From Gammaproteobacteria bacterium (lineage in GTDB: Bacteria; Pseudomonadota; Alphaproteobacteria; UBA828): 8,537 nucleotides of DNA. The stretch spans positions 1 to 8,537 of the forward strand of contig PAWF01000040.1 of the NCBI GenBank assembly GCA_002714015.1. The letters run 5' to 3'. The position numbers were made by a program, and so were the translations under genes. Of this stretch, positions 1 to 7,081 are shown piece after piece. The stretch's first letter is position 1. Each line of letters starts with the position of its first letter. The notes under the pieces were generated by a model. The model saw only the letters and a program-made list of their open reading frames with translations, ran no database searches and had not been told where the DNA came from.

Positions 1-1
1 A

Positions 2-361
2 AACCCTAAGGGTAAAAGAGTTGAAGTTAGGTTTCCTGACCCTGCAGCAAATCCTTATCTGGCTTTTTCTGCAATGCTAATGGCAGGCCTGGATGGGATA
101 GAAAATAAAATTCACCCTGGAGATGCTATGGATAAAAATCTCTACGACTTACCTCCCGAAGGGCTTGAAGATGTTGCCACAGTTAGTGGCAGCCTACGTG
201 AGGCACTATTTGCACTCGATGATGACAGGGAGTTTTTAAAAAAGGGGGAAGTATTTTCTGATGACCTTATAAATGGGTATATTGAATTAAAGTATGAAGA
301 AGTAGAGAGATACGATCTAACGCCTCACCCTATAGAATTTGAAATGTACTATAGTTCTTGA
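2..361 (+). CDS. glnA: Glutamine synthetase type I, C-terminal fragment (5' end outside window)
   Basis: This is the last 119 codons of a GS-I glutamine synthetase, which makes glutamine from glutamate, ammonia and ATP in the cytoplasm. The open frame enters from the left edge at base 2 and ends at TGA 359-361; a full enzyme is about 470 residues, so roughly the C-terminal quarter is present. The family signatures [29 protein letters not shown] and the terminal [10 protein letters not shown] are all visible. The tyrosine in NLYDLPPE (codon 143-145) corresponds to the adenylylated Tyr397 of the E. coli enzyme, so this form is probably switched by a GlnE-type adenylyltransferase. The first in-frame ATG of the visible part (74) is internal, because homology continues upstream of it. 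The gene converges on the suf operon with a 47-bp gap. Identification is secure. Confidence 0.97.
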   Translation, partial: NPKGKRVEVRFPDPAANPYLAFSAMLMAGLDGIENKIHPGDAMDKNLYDLPPEGLEDVATVSGSLREALFALDDDREFLKKGEVFSDDLINGYIELKYEEVERYDLTPHPIEFEMYYSS

Positions 362-381
362 TTAGGTATAGCTTGGATTGG

Positions 382-413
382 AATTAACGTATCTATTAAT
401 TTTTTAAATTAAT
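382..413. terminator. Weak AT-only inverted repeats between convergent glnA and sufA
   Basis: Two overlapping inverted repeats fill the convergent gap. AATTAA (382-387) pairs with TTAATT (396-401) and is followed by a T run, which would suit glnA. ATTAATTT (395-402) pairs with AAATTAAT (406-413) around a 3-base loop and overlaps the sufA stop codon. All stems are A/T only, so hairpin stability would be low. The position is right for a shared bidirectional terminator, but such repeats also arise by chance in AT-rich DNA. Confidence 0.25.
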
Positions 414-747
414 TTACTGCAAAGCTTTCACCACACCCGCAAGTGCTGGTGGCATTTGGGTTATTAAATACAAATGTGCTTTCTAGTTTTGCATCTTTAT
501 AGTCAAGCTCAGTTCCAACAAGAAACATAACAGCTGTAGAATCAATTATAATCTTAATATCATTAATCTCTAAAACTTCATCATGTGGTTTTATCTCTTT
601 GGCATAGTCCATTGTATAACTCATGCCAGAACAACCAGCATTTTTAACGCCAATTTGTATCCCTATAACTGATTTATCATCGCTACTAGTCATAAGTTTT
701 TGAATACGCGCACGGGCAGAATCTGTAATTTTTATAAGATCTGACAT
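409..747 (-). CDS. sufA: A-type iron-sulfur carrier (SufA/IscA/HesB family)
   Basis: A 112-residue A-type carrier protein, which accepts Fe-S clusters from the scaffold and delivers them to apo-enzymes in the cytoplasm. The three conserved cluster-binding cysteines are present: Cys39 in KNAGCSGMSY, and Cys103 and Cys105 in the C-terminal CGCGESF. Length is normal for the family. An AGAGG ribosome-binding site lies 5 bases before the ATG. It is the last gene of the suf operon, starting 14 bp after the sufT stop. SufA, IscA and ErpA cannot be cleanly separated by sequence reading alone; the sufA name rests on the operon. The body of the protein (GVKNAGCSGMSYTMDYA, VFNNPN) looks similar to alphaproteobacterial members, which is an impression from memory. 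Confidence 0.92.
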   Translation of the reverse strand: MSDLIKITDSARARIQKLMTSSDDKSVIGIQIGVKNAGCSGMSYTMDYAKEIKPHDEVLEINDIKIIIDSTAVMFLVGTELDYKDAKLESTFVFNNPNATSTCGCGESFAVN

Positions 748-761
748 AAAGACCTCTTATA

Positions 762-1313
762 CTATAAGTATCCTAGTTCAAGTCGGGCTGCTTCTGACAT
801 CATATCAGATGACCAAGGTGGATCCCAAACAATTTCAACATTAACTTCATTAACTTCACTTATATTACTTTCTATAGCTGCTGAAACCCAATGTGGCATA
901 TCACCTGCAACAGGACATCCTGGAGCAGTTAAAGTCATTTTAATATTTATTATATTTTCATTACTAATATTGATGTCATAAATTAAACCTAATTCATAAA
1001 TATTAACAGGAATTTCAGGATCATAAACTAGCCTTATAGCCTCAATAACACGAGCTTCCAGACTAGTTGGTTCTATATCAGGCGGTGAAAGACCATTATT
1101 ATTTTCATAATTTGAGTTTTGATCATTGGCTTCAGCATTACTTGTTGGATTAAGACTTAAGTTATCGTGTGAATCATAATTATTTTTCGTAGAAGCTTTT
1201 ATATCTTCTTCTGGTTTCCAAGACGCATACGAATCTGAGTTTTTTGATTCATGATTATCAACCTCATCTTTGTCTTTAGATTGAGAAAATATATTACGTA
1301 TTGCATTTATCAT
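762..1313 (-). CDS. sufT: SufT-like DUF59/MIP18-family Fe-S assembly protein with long low-complexity N-terminus
   Basis: A 183-residue protein in two parts. Residues from about 84 to the end form a DUF59 (MIP18-like) domain of the SUF-associated type, with DPEIPVNIYELGLIYD at 98-113, the cysteine motif TAPGCPVAG (Cys133) and WDPPW at 163-167. These domains act in Fe-S protein maturation; the exact reaction is not settled. Residues 1-83 are rich in Asn, Ser, Asp, Glu and Lys, lack hydrophobic segments and look disordered; many SUF-linked homologues are only about 100-130 residues. The ATG overlaps the sufU stop by four bases (ATGA), which fixes the start and suggests coupled translation. No internal start is needed, since the extension is in frame with no stop. 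The sufA ATG follows 14 bp after its stop. Family call is firm; the name sufT is by convention for this operon position. Confidence 0.9.
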   Translation of the reverse strand: MINAIRNIFSQSKDKDEVDNHESKNSDSYASWKPEEDIKASTKNNYDSHDNLSLNPTSNAEANDQNSNYENNNGLSPPDIEPTSLEARVIEAIRLVYDPEIPVNIYELGLIYDINISNENIINIKMTLTAPGCPVAGDMPHWVSAAIESNISEVNEVNVEIVWDPPWSSDMMSEAARLELGYL

Positions 1314-1771
1314 TCTGTGGTAACCTCTTTAGAGCCTTTTGCTATAGCAGCATTAAATGCATGCCATGGTAATGTCGCACACTTTACTCTCATAGGGTAA
1401 TTACGAACACCTGCTAAAACATTTAATTTTTCTAAATCTTCTGTTTGTGTATAGGAGTCGATATCCTTACTATCTTCAGAAACCATTGAATGAAAAAGAT
1501 CAAATAAATTCTGAGCCTCTGTTATTTGTTTGCCTTTTAGTATATCAGTCATTAAAGAAGCTGAAGCTATAGAGATTGCACATCCTTTTCCTTCAAAAGT
1601 AACGTCTTTAATAAGTGTACCATCAACTTCTATATATATTGTTACAGTATCTCCGCAAAGTGGGTTATGCCCATGAGCATCTGAAGTTTTTGTCTCTAAC
1701 AATCCAAAATTACGAGGAGATTTCCCATGGTCTAAAATAACCTCTTGATATAAATCACGTAAATCCGTCAT
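1310..1771 (-). CDS. sufU: SufU-type sulfur acceptor / Fe-S assembly protein
   Basis: A 153-residue IscU-fold protein of the SufU subtype. The metal-ligand set is visible: Cys39 and Asp41 in NPLCGD, Cys64 in GKGCAIS and Cys131 in RVKCATLPWH. The spacing from Cys64 to Cys131 is 67 residues, against 43 in IscU. This matches the extra segment that defines SufU (residues about 98-120), and the LPPVK motif by which HscA recognises IscU is absent. SufU proteins carry zinc and take persulfide sulfur from SufS, rather than building clusters themselves. The ATG overlaps the last base of the sufS stop (TAATG), and an AGGAG lies 11 bases upstream, inside the end of sufS. Its stop overlaps the sufT start. 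No SufE gene is present in the window, so this is the likely SufS partner. Confidence 0.93.
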   Translation of the reverse strand: MTDLRDLYQEVILDHGKSPRNFGLLETKTSDAHGHNPLCGDTVTIYIEVDGTLIKDVTFEGKGCAISIASASLMTDILKGKQITEAQNLFDLFHSMVSEDSKDIDSYTQTEDLEKLNVLAGVRNYPMRVKCATLPWHAFNAAIAKGSKEVTTE

Positions 1772-3015
1772 TAGGAAAAAATCTCCTTTACCTTGTCCAA
1801 CCCATTAACTAGTGAGTCAATATCATCCATTGTATTGTAAAGCCCAAGTGAAGCTCTTACTGTACCTGTAATGCCAAAATGTTGCATTGTGGGTTGTGCA
1901 CAATGGTGTCCCACCCTAACGGCTATACCTTCTTGATCTAGAATGGTTCCAATATCATGTGGATGAATGTCTTCATAGATAAAAGAAATTATACCAGCTT
2001 TATTAGTTGTTGGAGCAAACAAGGTAATTAAATTAGAATCTTGTAATAGGCTTGTTGCATATTTGAGTAATTTATTTTCATGAGTAGCAATAACATCTAT
2101 GCCTATTTCTTCTATAAAAGTTATTGCCGCACCTAAGCCGACTGCACTTGCAATAGGTGGTGTTCCCGCTTCAAATTTAAACGGTGGGACAGTATACGTA
2201 CTTTCTTCAGTAGTTACGGTAACTATCATATCTCCACCACCTTGATATGGTGGCATTGATTCAAGAAGTTCATATTTACCATATAAAACACCAATGCCAC
2301 TTGGACCATAAAGCTTATGACCTGAAAATACATAAAAGTCAGCATCAAGTTCTTGTACATTCACTGAATTATGAACTATTCCCTGACAACCATCTACAAG
2401 AACGCGAGCATTTATTGCGTGTGCTGCTTTAATAATATCAGGAATTGGATTGTTAACTCCCAATGCGTTAGATGTCTGTGTAATAGCAACTAATTTTGTT
2501 TTTGGATTTAAAAGTTCATGAAAGTGATCTAAGTCAAGATAACCTTCTTTATCGAGTTTTACGGATCTGATTTTCACACCGGTACGTTCACGTAATAGGT
2601 GCCATGGCACTATATTAGCATGGTGTTCCATTGTAGTGATTAAAATTTCATCTTGTGAAGTTAAGTTTTGTATTCCCCAACTATTTGCAACTAAATTTAT
2701 AGATTCAGTAGCACTCTTAGTAAAAATGATTTCTTCTACTCTTGATGCACCTATAAAATTAGAAACTTTTTTTCTCGCTGATTCATATGATTCAGTGGCT
2801 TTTGCACTCAAACTATAAACACCCCTATGGATATTTGCATATTCTGATTCATAAAAATCCCGAACTGTATTTATAACTATATTTGGTTTTTGAGCACTCG
2901 CAGCACTATCTAAAAAAACAAGAGGTTTTTCTGATAAATTATTATCAAAAATTGGAAAATCTGATTTCCATGGATTTAAATCTGAGTTGATAGAATTAGT
3001 CTCTACATTTGTCAT
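1771..3015 (-). CDS. sufS: Group II cysteine desulfurase SufS
   Basis: A 414-residue PLP-dependent cysteine desulfurase that converts cysteine to alanine and holds the sulfur as a persulfide. Visible key sites are EHHANIVPW (130-138), with His131 stacking on PLP in this family; the Schiff-base lysine Lys234 in SGHKLYGP; and the catalytic Cys372 in VRVGHHCAQP, a short loop typical of SufS and unlike IscS. His353, in HPHD 19 residues before Cys372, and Arg367 match the positions of His342 and Arg356 in Bacillus subtilis SufS, which serve SufU docking and zinc-ligand exchange. The start at 3015 is preferred over an in-frame ATG at 3048. Only 3015 has a strong ribosome-binding site, and it begins 2 bp after the sufD stop, whereas 3048 would overlap sufD by 31 bp. 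Confidence 0.95.
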   Translation of the reverse strand: MTNVETNSINSDLNPWKSDFPIFDNNLSEKPLVFLDSAASAQKPNIVINTVRDFYESEYANIHRGVYSLSAKATESYESARKKVSNFIGASRVEEIIFTKSATESINLVANSWGIQNLTSQDEILITTMEHHANIVPWHLLRERTGVKIRSVKLDKEGYLDLDHFHELLNPKTKLVAITQTSNALGVNNPIPDIIKAAHAINARVLVDGCQGIVHNSVNVQELDADFYVFSGHKLYGPSGIGVLYGKYELLESMPPYQGGGDMIVTVTTEESTYTVPPFKFEAGTPPIASAVGLGAAITFIEEIGIDVIATHENKLLKYATSLLQDSNLITLFAPTTNKAGIISFIYEDIHPHDIGTILDQEGIAVRVGHHCAQPTMQHFGITGTVRASLGLYNTMDDIDSLVNGLDKVKEIFS

Positions 3016-3017
3016 AA

Positions 3018-4271
3018 TTAATTTCTCCTTTTCCCAGAAGAAAGCCATTTACTAACAACATTGCTCATAAGATTTTGAATACTTTTATTATCAATTAACT
3101 GGAAATGTTCATTCATAAAAGCCAAGATAAGTAACTTTTTTGCACCAGCCTCTGACAATCCTCTACTCCGTAAATAAAAAAGAGATTCACTGTCTAATGA
3201 ACCAGATGTTGCCCCATGGCTACACTTAACATCATCAGCAAAAATTTCTAATTCTGGTTTTGCTTTAATCTCTGCAGAAGGAGATAGAAGTATTGTTCTT
3301 AATAACTGTTCTGCATCAGTCTTTTGTGCATTTTGAGCAACTTTTACTTGGGCTTGAGCTACACCTCTAGACTTTTCGTCTAGTACACCGCGATAGAGTT
3401 TTTTACTTTTACAATTAGGTGCATTATGACTAATGATACTTGTTGTATCTGCATGCTGATCACCATCTAGCAAATGGGCTCCATGAAGATAACATTCTCC
3501 ATTATTTCCCTCCATTAATGAATGGACTTCGTTTCTAGAAAGTTTAGATCCTCTCAACAAGCTAAAAGAATAATATTTTGAAGTCTCATTTAGTAAGACC
3601 TTAATATAAGAAGTACACCAAGTTGTTGGTGTTCCTAGTTCTAATTTATAGTGTTTTAAAATAGCTCCTTTTCTTATATCCACGTCAACTAAAGTATTTG
3701 TCCAGTGTTGTTGTGATGATTTAAATAAATGTTGTTCAATAATTGTAGCTGAGGCTTCTTCTTCTAAGATGATTTCTAAGCCAGGGTGAGATGCAATGGG
3801 TTTATTCCCTTCATTTAAAGTATAAAAAATTAGGGATATTGGCTTAGTTAAATGAATTTTTGAACCAATGTTAATTTTTAATCGATCACCATTTAGTTTG
3901 AAATTCATATTTAACAAAGAATTATCAGAGTCAATTTTATTAGAATTGCTATCATTAATGGATACAGATACATCTTTAGGCATCATTTTAGATACCTCAT
4001 CTATATTCACAACTTTACCATTTACAAAAAAGATTTGATAAGAAGAGGCTGCATGTTGGTCTAGAGTAGATAGGTGATTTATATCTAGGTCTAAATTATT
4101 TGTGTCATTAGTGTCGAAGGGTATTTTTGATAAATTTATAAGGTTAGTATATTTCCATGACTCATTTGCAGTAGATGGTAAAAAACCTCCCTTTTCGAAC
4201 CCTGCTTTCAACAAGGCAGAATTGGCATAAGGAAAATCTATCCTATCATTATGTTTAATTCCAGTAGCCAT
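3018..4271 (-). CDS. sufD: SUF scaffold subunit SufD
   Basis: A 417-residue SufB/SufD-family protein, the partner of SufB in the SufBC2D scaffold where clusters are assembled. The C-terminal half carries the family core: DDVKCSHGATSG (347-357), with Cys350 and His352 (the equivalent of E. coli SufD His360, implicated in cluster assembly and iron entry), then SLFYLRSRGLSEAGAKKLLI (363-382), the helical end that contacts SufC. The first 130 residues are poorly conserved, as usual for SufD. The ATG follows the sufC stop by 7 bp with only a weak upstream AGGA, so translation is probably coupled. Length is close to the E. coli protein (about 423). SufD is separated from SufB by its lack of the SufB cysteine block and by its place between sufC and sufS. 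Confidence 0.95.
   Translation of the reverse strand: MATGIKHNDRIDFPYANSALLKAGFEKGGFLPSTANESWKYTNLINLSKIPFDTNDTNNLDLDINHLSTLDQHAASSYQIFFVNGKVVNIDEVSKMMPKDVSVSINDSNSNKIDSDNSLLNMNFKLNGDRLKINIGSKIHLTKPISLIFYTLNEGNKPIASHPGLEIILEEEASATIIEQHLFKSSQQHWTNTLVDVDIRKGAILKHYKLELGTPTTWCTSYIKVLLNETSKYYSFSLLRGSKLSRNEVHSLMEGNNGECYLHGAHLLDGDQHADTTSIISHNAPNCKSKKLYRGVLDEKSRGVAQAQVKVAQNAQKTDAEQLLRTILLSPSAEIKAKPELEIFADDVKCSHGATSGSLDSESLFYLRSRGLSEAGAKKLLILAFMNEHFQLIDNKSIQNLMSNVVSKWLSSGKRRN
3025..3030 (-). promoter_or_regulatory. Ribosome-binding site AAGGAG deciding the sufS start
   Basis: On the minus strand AAGGAG is followed by nine bases and then ATG at 3015-3013. It lies inside the last codons of sufD. It is the strongest Shine-Dalgarno match in the operon and selects the 414-residue SufS over the 425-residue form beginning at 3048, which has no purine-rich site in front of it. 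Confidence 0.75.
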
Positions 4272-4278
4272 TTAAATG

Positions 4279-5043
4279 CTATTCCTGAACTTTAGTGTCA
4301 ATTCCTAAGCCTGCATATCCATCACGCTCAAGTATTTCAACTAACTCCATTCCTCCGCTATGGGCTATTTTACCATCTGAAATAATATGAACATGATCTG
4401 GCACTATATATTCAAGCATTCTTTTATAATGTGTAATCACTATTACAGAACGATCTGGTGAACGAAGAGAATTGACACCATTAGCAACTATTTTAAGCGC
4501 ATCGACATCTAACCCAGAATCTGTTTCATCTAGAATTGCTAATTTTGGTTTAAGAAGTGCCATTTGGAGAACTTCATTTCGTTTTTTTTCACCACCTGAA
4601 AAACCTACATTTAAAGCCCTCTGAAGCATTTCAGAATTTATACCTACCTTTGAACATGCATCTTTCATTAAAGATAAAAATTCTATTGCATCATATGGCT
4701 TTTCATTACGAAACTTTCTAACTGCATTCACTGTTTCTTTTAAAAATGTACCACAAGGAACACCAGGGATCTCAACAGGGTATTGAAAAGCTAAGAACAA
4801 TCCTTCACCTGCACGTTCTTCTGGTAGTAAATCAAATAAATTTTTTCCTAAAAATTCTATTTCACCTCTATTTATATTATAACCATCACGGCCAGCTAAA
4901 ATATGAGAAAGAGTGCTTTTACCTGATCCATTAGGTCCCATAACAGCATGTACTTGTCCAGGCTTCACAGATAGATTGAACCCATCAAGTATCAACTTAG
5001 AGTCGACCGAAACAGATAAGTCTTTAACGTTTAATAATGACAT
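4279..5043 (-). CDS. sufC: SUF ATPase SufC (ABC-type, cytosolic)
   Basis: A 254-residue ABC ATPase with all catalytic elements: Walker A GPNGSGKST (36-44), Q-loop Gln87 in FQYP, the SufC-typical signature FSGGEKKRNE (148-157), Walker B LAILDETDSGLD (168-179) with Glu173, and the switch His205 in ITHY. The FSGGEKKR signature and the ETDSGLDVDAL segment distinguish SufC from transporter ATPases. No membrane partner is encoded nearby. SufC binds SufB and SufD, and its ATP-driven dimerisation rearranges the scaffold during cluster assembly. It lies 29 bp after the sufB stop; the ribosome-binding site is weak (a G run about 15 bases before the ATG). Length is normal. Confidence 0.97.
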   Translation of the reverse strand: MSLLNVKDLSVSVDSKLILDGFNLSVKPGQVHAVMGPNGSGKSTLSHILAGRDGYNINRGEIEFLGKNLFDLLPEERAGEGLFLAFQYPVEIPGVPCGTFLKETVNAVRKFRNEKPYDAIEFLSLMKDACSKVGINSEMLQRALNVGFSGGEKKRNEVLQMALLKPKLAILDETDSGLDVDALKIVANGVNSLRSPDRSVIVITHYKRMLEYIVPDHVHIISDGKIAHSGGMELVEILERDGYAGLGIDTKVQE

Positions 5044-5072
5044 AAATAAATGCTAACCCCCAAAAGTAAAAT

Positions 5073-6539
5073 TTAACCAACACTTCCCTCTAAACTAATT
5101 GCAACAAGTTTTTGAGCTTCAACTGCAAATTCCATTGGAAGTTCCTGAAGAACTTCGCGGCAAAAACCATTTACAATTAGTGCAATTGCATCCTCTTCCC
5201 CTATTCCTCTTTGACGGCAATAAAATAATTGTTCTTCATTTATCTTAGATGTTGTTGCTTCATGCTCAACCTGAGATGTAGAATTTTTAGTTTCGATATA
5301 TGGTATAGTATGTGCACCACATTTATTTCCTAGTAACAATGAGTCACATTGAGAATAATTTCTGGAATTTTCTGCCCCAGGTTGCATCCTAACTAAGCCA
5401 CGGTAAGTACTATTAGATTTTCCAGCAGCTATACCTTTAGATATTATTCGACTCTTAGTATTTTTGCCGAGATGGATCATTTTTGTTCCAGTATCAGCCT
5501 GTTGCCGATTATTTGTTATAGCAATAGAATAAAATTCACCTATCGACCCATCACCTTGTAAAATACAACTCGGATATTTCCATGTTATAGCTGATCCAGT
5601 TTCAACTTGCGTCCACGAAATCTTGGCGTTTTTTCCTCTGCATGCCCCTCTTTTTGTAACAAAGTTATATATTCCACCTTTACCTTCTTCATCACCAGGA
5701 TACCAATTCTGTACAGTAGAATATTTAATTTCAGCATTATCTAATGCAACTAATTCTACAACAGCTGCGTGAAGCTGATTTTCATCCCGCATAGGAGCAG
5801 TGCAACCCTCTAAATAACTTACATATGAATTAGCTTCAGCTATAATCAAAGTTCTTTCAAATTGACCTGTATTTGCAGCATTTATTCTAAAATATGTAGA
5901 AAGTTCCATTGGGCATCTGACACCTTGAGGGATATAGACAAATGATCCATCTGTGAATACAGCTGAGTTAAGCGTTGCATAAAAATTATCAGATACAGGT
6001 ACAACAGATCCGAGGTATTTTTTTACTAGATCAGGGTAATTTTGCACTGCTTCAGATATAGGGCAAAATATTACCCCTAACTCAGAAAGTTTATCTTTAA
6101 ATGTTGTTGCTACTGATACGCTATCAAATACGGCATCAACTGCCACACCAGCTAACATTTCTTGTTCCTTAAGCGGAATACCTAATTTTTCATATGTTTT
6201 TAGAAGTTCAGGGTCAACTTCCTCTAAACTTTTAGGTGCATCATCTTTTGATTTAGGGGCAGAATAATAACAAGCATCCTCAAATTTAATTGGTGGAAAG
6301 CTAATTTTAGCCCAACTAGGCTCAGCATCAGTTGCCTCTAACCATTTTGCAAATGCCTTAAGACGCCATTCTAATAACCAATCGGGCTCTGATTTCTTAT
6401 TTGATATAAAACGGATAATATCCTCATTAAGTCCAGGTGGTGCAGACTCTGATTCTATATCTGTAACAAATCCATACTTATAGGGTTCATTGGCTGCCGA
6501 TTCAGCTTGATCTCTTGAAGCTAACTCTGATTTATTCAT
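5073..6539 (-). CDS. sufB: SUF scaffold subunit SufB
   Basis: A 488-residue SufB, the central scaffold on which Fe-S clusters form. By alignment with the E. coli protein, Cys246 in LEGCTAP corresponds to Cys254, the sulfur acceptor. Cys398 in YSQCDSLL corresponds to Cys405, and His426-Glu427 in [10 protein letters not shown] to His433-Glu434 at the SufB-SufD interface. [18 protein letters not shown] (203-220) is another family hallmark. Length is normal (E. coli 495). The ATG overlaps the regulator stop by four bases (ATGA), with GGAG eight bases before it inside the regulator gene, so regulator and scaffold are translated as a coupled pair. It is the first structural gene of the operon. Confidence 0.98.
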   Translation of the reverse strand: MNKSELASRDQAESAANEPYKYGFVTDIESESAPPGLNEDIIRFISNKKSEPDWLLEWRLKAFAKWLEATDAEPSWAKISFPPIKFEDACYYSAPKSKDDAPKSLEEVDPELLKTYEKLGIPLKEQEMLAGVAVDAVFDSVSVATTFKDKLSELGVIFCPISEAVQNYPDLVKKYLGSVVPVSDNFYATLNSAVFTDGSFVYIPQGVRCPMELSTYFRINAANTGQFERTLIIAEANSYVSYLEGCTAPMRDENQLHAAVVELVALDNAEIKYSTVQNWYPGDEEGKGGIYNFVTKRGACRGKNAKISWTQVETGSAITWKYPSCILQGDGSIGEFYSIAITNNRQQADTGTKMIHLGKNTKSRIISKGIAAGKSNSTYRGLVRMQPGAENSRNYSQCDSLLLGNKCGAHTIPYIETKNSTSQVEHEATTSKINEEQLFYCRQRGIGEEDAIALIVNGFCREVLQELPMEFAVEAQKLVAISLEGSVG

Positions 6540-6988
6540 CTTGCTGTCTCCAAACTTATAAATCTATTGATATATTTTTTTGAATCAGCGACTTGAATAA
6601 TATTTTCTAACGTCAGGTTATTGAGCGTTTCTGAGATAGCAGCACTAATTCGTTGCCATGGTTCTTGGACTATACATGTTTTTTGTAGATCACAACCGCG
6701 ATCCCCATCAAGACAATCTGTTATAGCTATTGGTCCATCTACAGATTCTATAATTTCTGCAATTGATATAAGCCTTGCAGGACGAGATAATATAAATCCG
6801 CCCTTAACCCCACGTTGGGAATCTAATATTTCATTTTTTGCTAGTAGCTTTAGTAATTTACTCGTCGTAGGTAATGGGATTCCAGTCGACTCAGCTACCC
6901 CTGCAGCAGAATGAGTGTTTTTTTCATAGCGAGCAATATAACTTGTAATGACTACAGCGTAGTCAGCCATTCGACTTATACGTAACAA
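6536..6988 (-). CDS. Rrf2/IscR-family regulator of the suf operon
   Basis: A 150-residue Rrf2-family transcription factor with an N-terminal winged helix-turn-helix: recognition region around [16 protein letters not shown] (35-50) and wing [12 protein letters not shown] (59-70). Three cysteines, Cys92, Cys99 and Cys105, match the [2Fe-2S] ligands of IscR (Cys92, Cys98, Cys104), with one extra residue in the first gap. The fourth IscR ligand, His107, is replaced by Gln108. It most resembles the SUF-operon regulators found directly before sufB in Proteobacteria and probably senses Fe-S sufficiency. The start is taken as TTG at 6988: GGAG lies eight bases upstream, and the family normally begins M-L-R-I/L-S. 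The only nearby ATG (6970) would remove the first strand or helix. The frame stays open further upstream but contains no ATG. The stop overlaps sufB. Whether it is called iscR or sufR is a naming choice, so I leave the symbol empty. Confidence 0.92.
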   Translation of the reverse strand: MLRISRMADYAVVITSYIARYEKNTHSAAGVAESTGIPLPTTSKLLKLLAKNEILDSQRGVKGGFILSRPARLISIAEIIESVDGPIAITDCLDGDRGCDLQKTCIVQEPWQRISAAISETLNNLTLENIIQVADSKKYINRFISLETAR

Positions 6989-6996
6989 ATGAACTG

Positions 6997-7000
6997 CTCC
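6997..7000 (-). promoter_or_regulatory. Ribosome-binding site GGAG for the regulator's TTG start
   Basis: GGAG on the minus strand ends eight bases before the TTG at 6988. Its first two G bases are the last two bases of the adjoining 41-bp palindrome. In any RNA containing the whole palindrome, these bases would be paired in the hairpin. Confidence 0.6.
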
Positions 7001-7039
7001 ATATTTAAATAAGACTAAATTAGTCTTATTTAAATATGG
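6999..7039. promoter_or_regulatory. 41-bp perfect palindrome, probable operator of the Rrf2/IscR-type regulator
   Basis: Two 20-base arms are perfectly complementary around a single central A at 7019. The core GACTAAATTAGTC (7013-7025) fits the central part of the known E. coli IscR type-1 consensus, GACTRWWWYAGTC, at every position. The outer bases of that consensus do not match. Each arm also holds its own 10-bp palindrome TATTTAAATA (7002-7011 and 7027-7036). The site lies just before the regulator gene and over the predicted -10 and transcription start, the arrangement expected for negative autoregulation. What binds the outer arms is unknown. A role as terminator is less likely, since no T run follows on the minus strand. 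Confidence 0.75.
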
Positions 7040-7058
7040 TTTATTATTAAACTGTCAA
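7031..7058 (-). promoter_or_regulatory. Predicted sigma-70 promoter of the suf operon
   Basis: The minus strand carries a perfect -35 box TTGACA (7058-7053). Sixteen bases later comes TATTTA (7036-7031), a poor -10 on its own but inside the AT-rich stretch TATTTAAAT; TTAAAT (7033-7028) at 19 bases is an alternative. Transcription would start near 7024, at the centre of the palindrome, so a bound regulator would block the polymerase. The -35 is clear; the exact -10 is uncertain. Confidence 0.55.
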
Positions 7059-7081
7059 TGAAAAATAAAATAATAAAGGAG

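Noticed and set aside
1310..1771. Reading this gene as a housekeeping IscU
   Set aside because: The cysteine spacing carries the SufU insertion, the LPPVK motif is missing and no hscBA or fdx genes are nearby.
3016..3048. Longer SufS beginning at the ATG at 3048
   Set aside because: The extra 11 residues overlap sufD, have no Shine-Dalgarno in front and are not typical of the family; AAGGAG supports the ATG at 3015.
3367..3383. Perfect 6-bp inverted repeat CTAGAC/GTCTAG with 5-base loop inside sufD
   Set aside because: Short, wholly within conserved coding sequence, no T run and no regulatory context; most likely chance.
6621..6914. A 97-codon plus-strand open frame opposite the Rrf2 regulator
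   Set aside because: Antisense shadow of a gene with clear helix-turn-helix and cysteine motifs; no recognisable protein.
6999..7039. The palindrome as a Rho-independent terminator for scoAB
   Set aside because: The stem is AT-rich at its base, has a 1-base centre and is followed by AGCAGTTC rather than a T run on the minus strand. Overlap with the -10 and IscR-like core fits an operator better.
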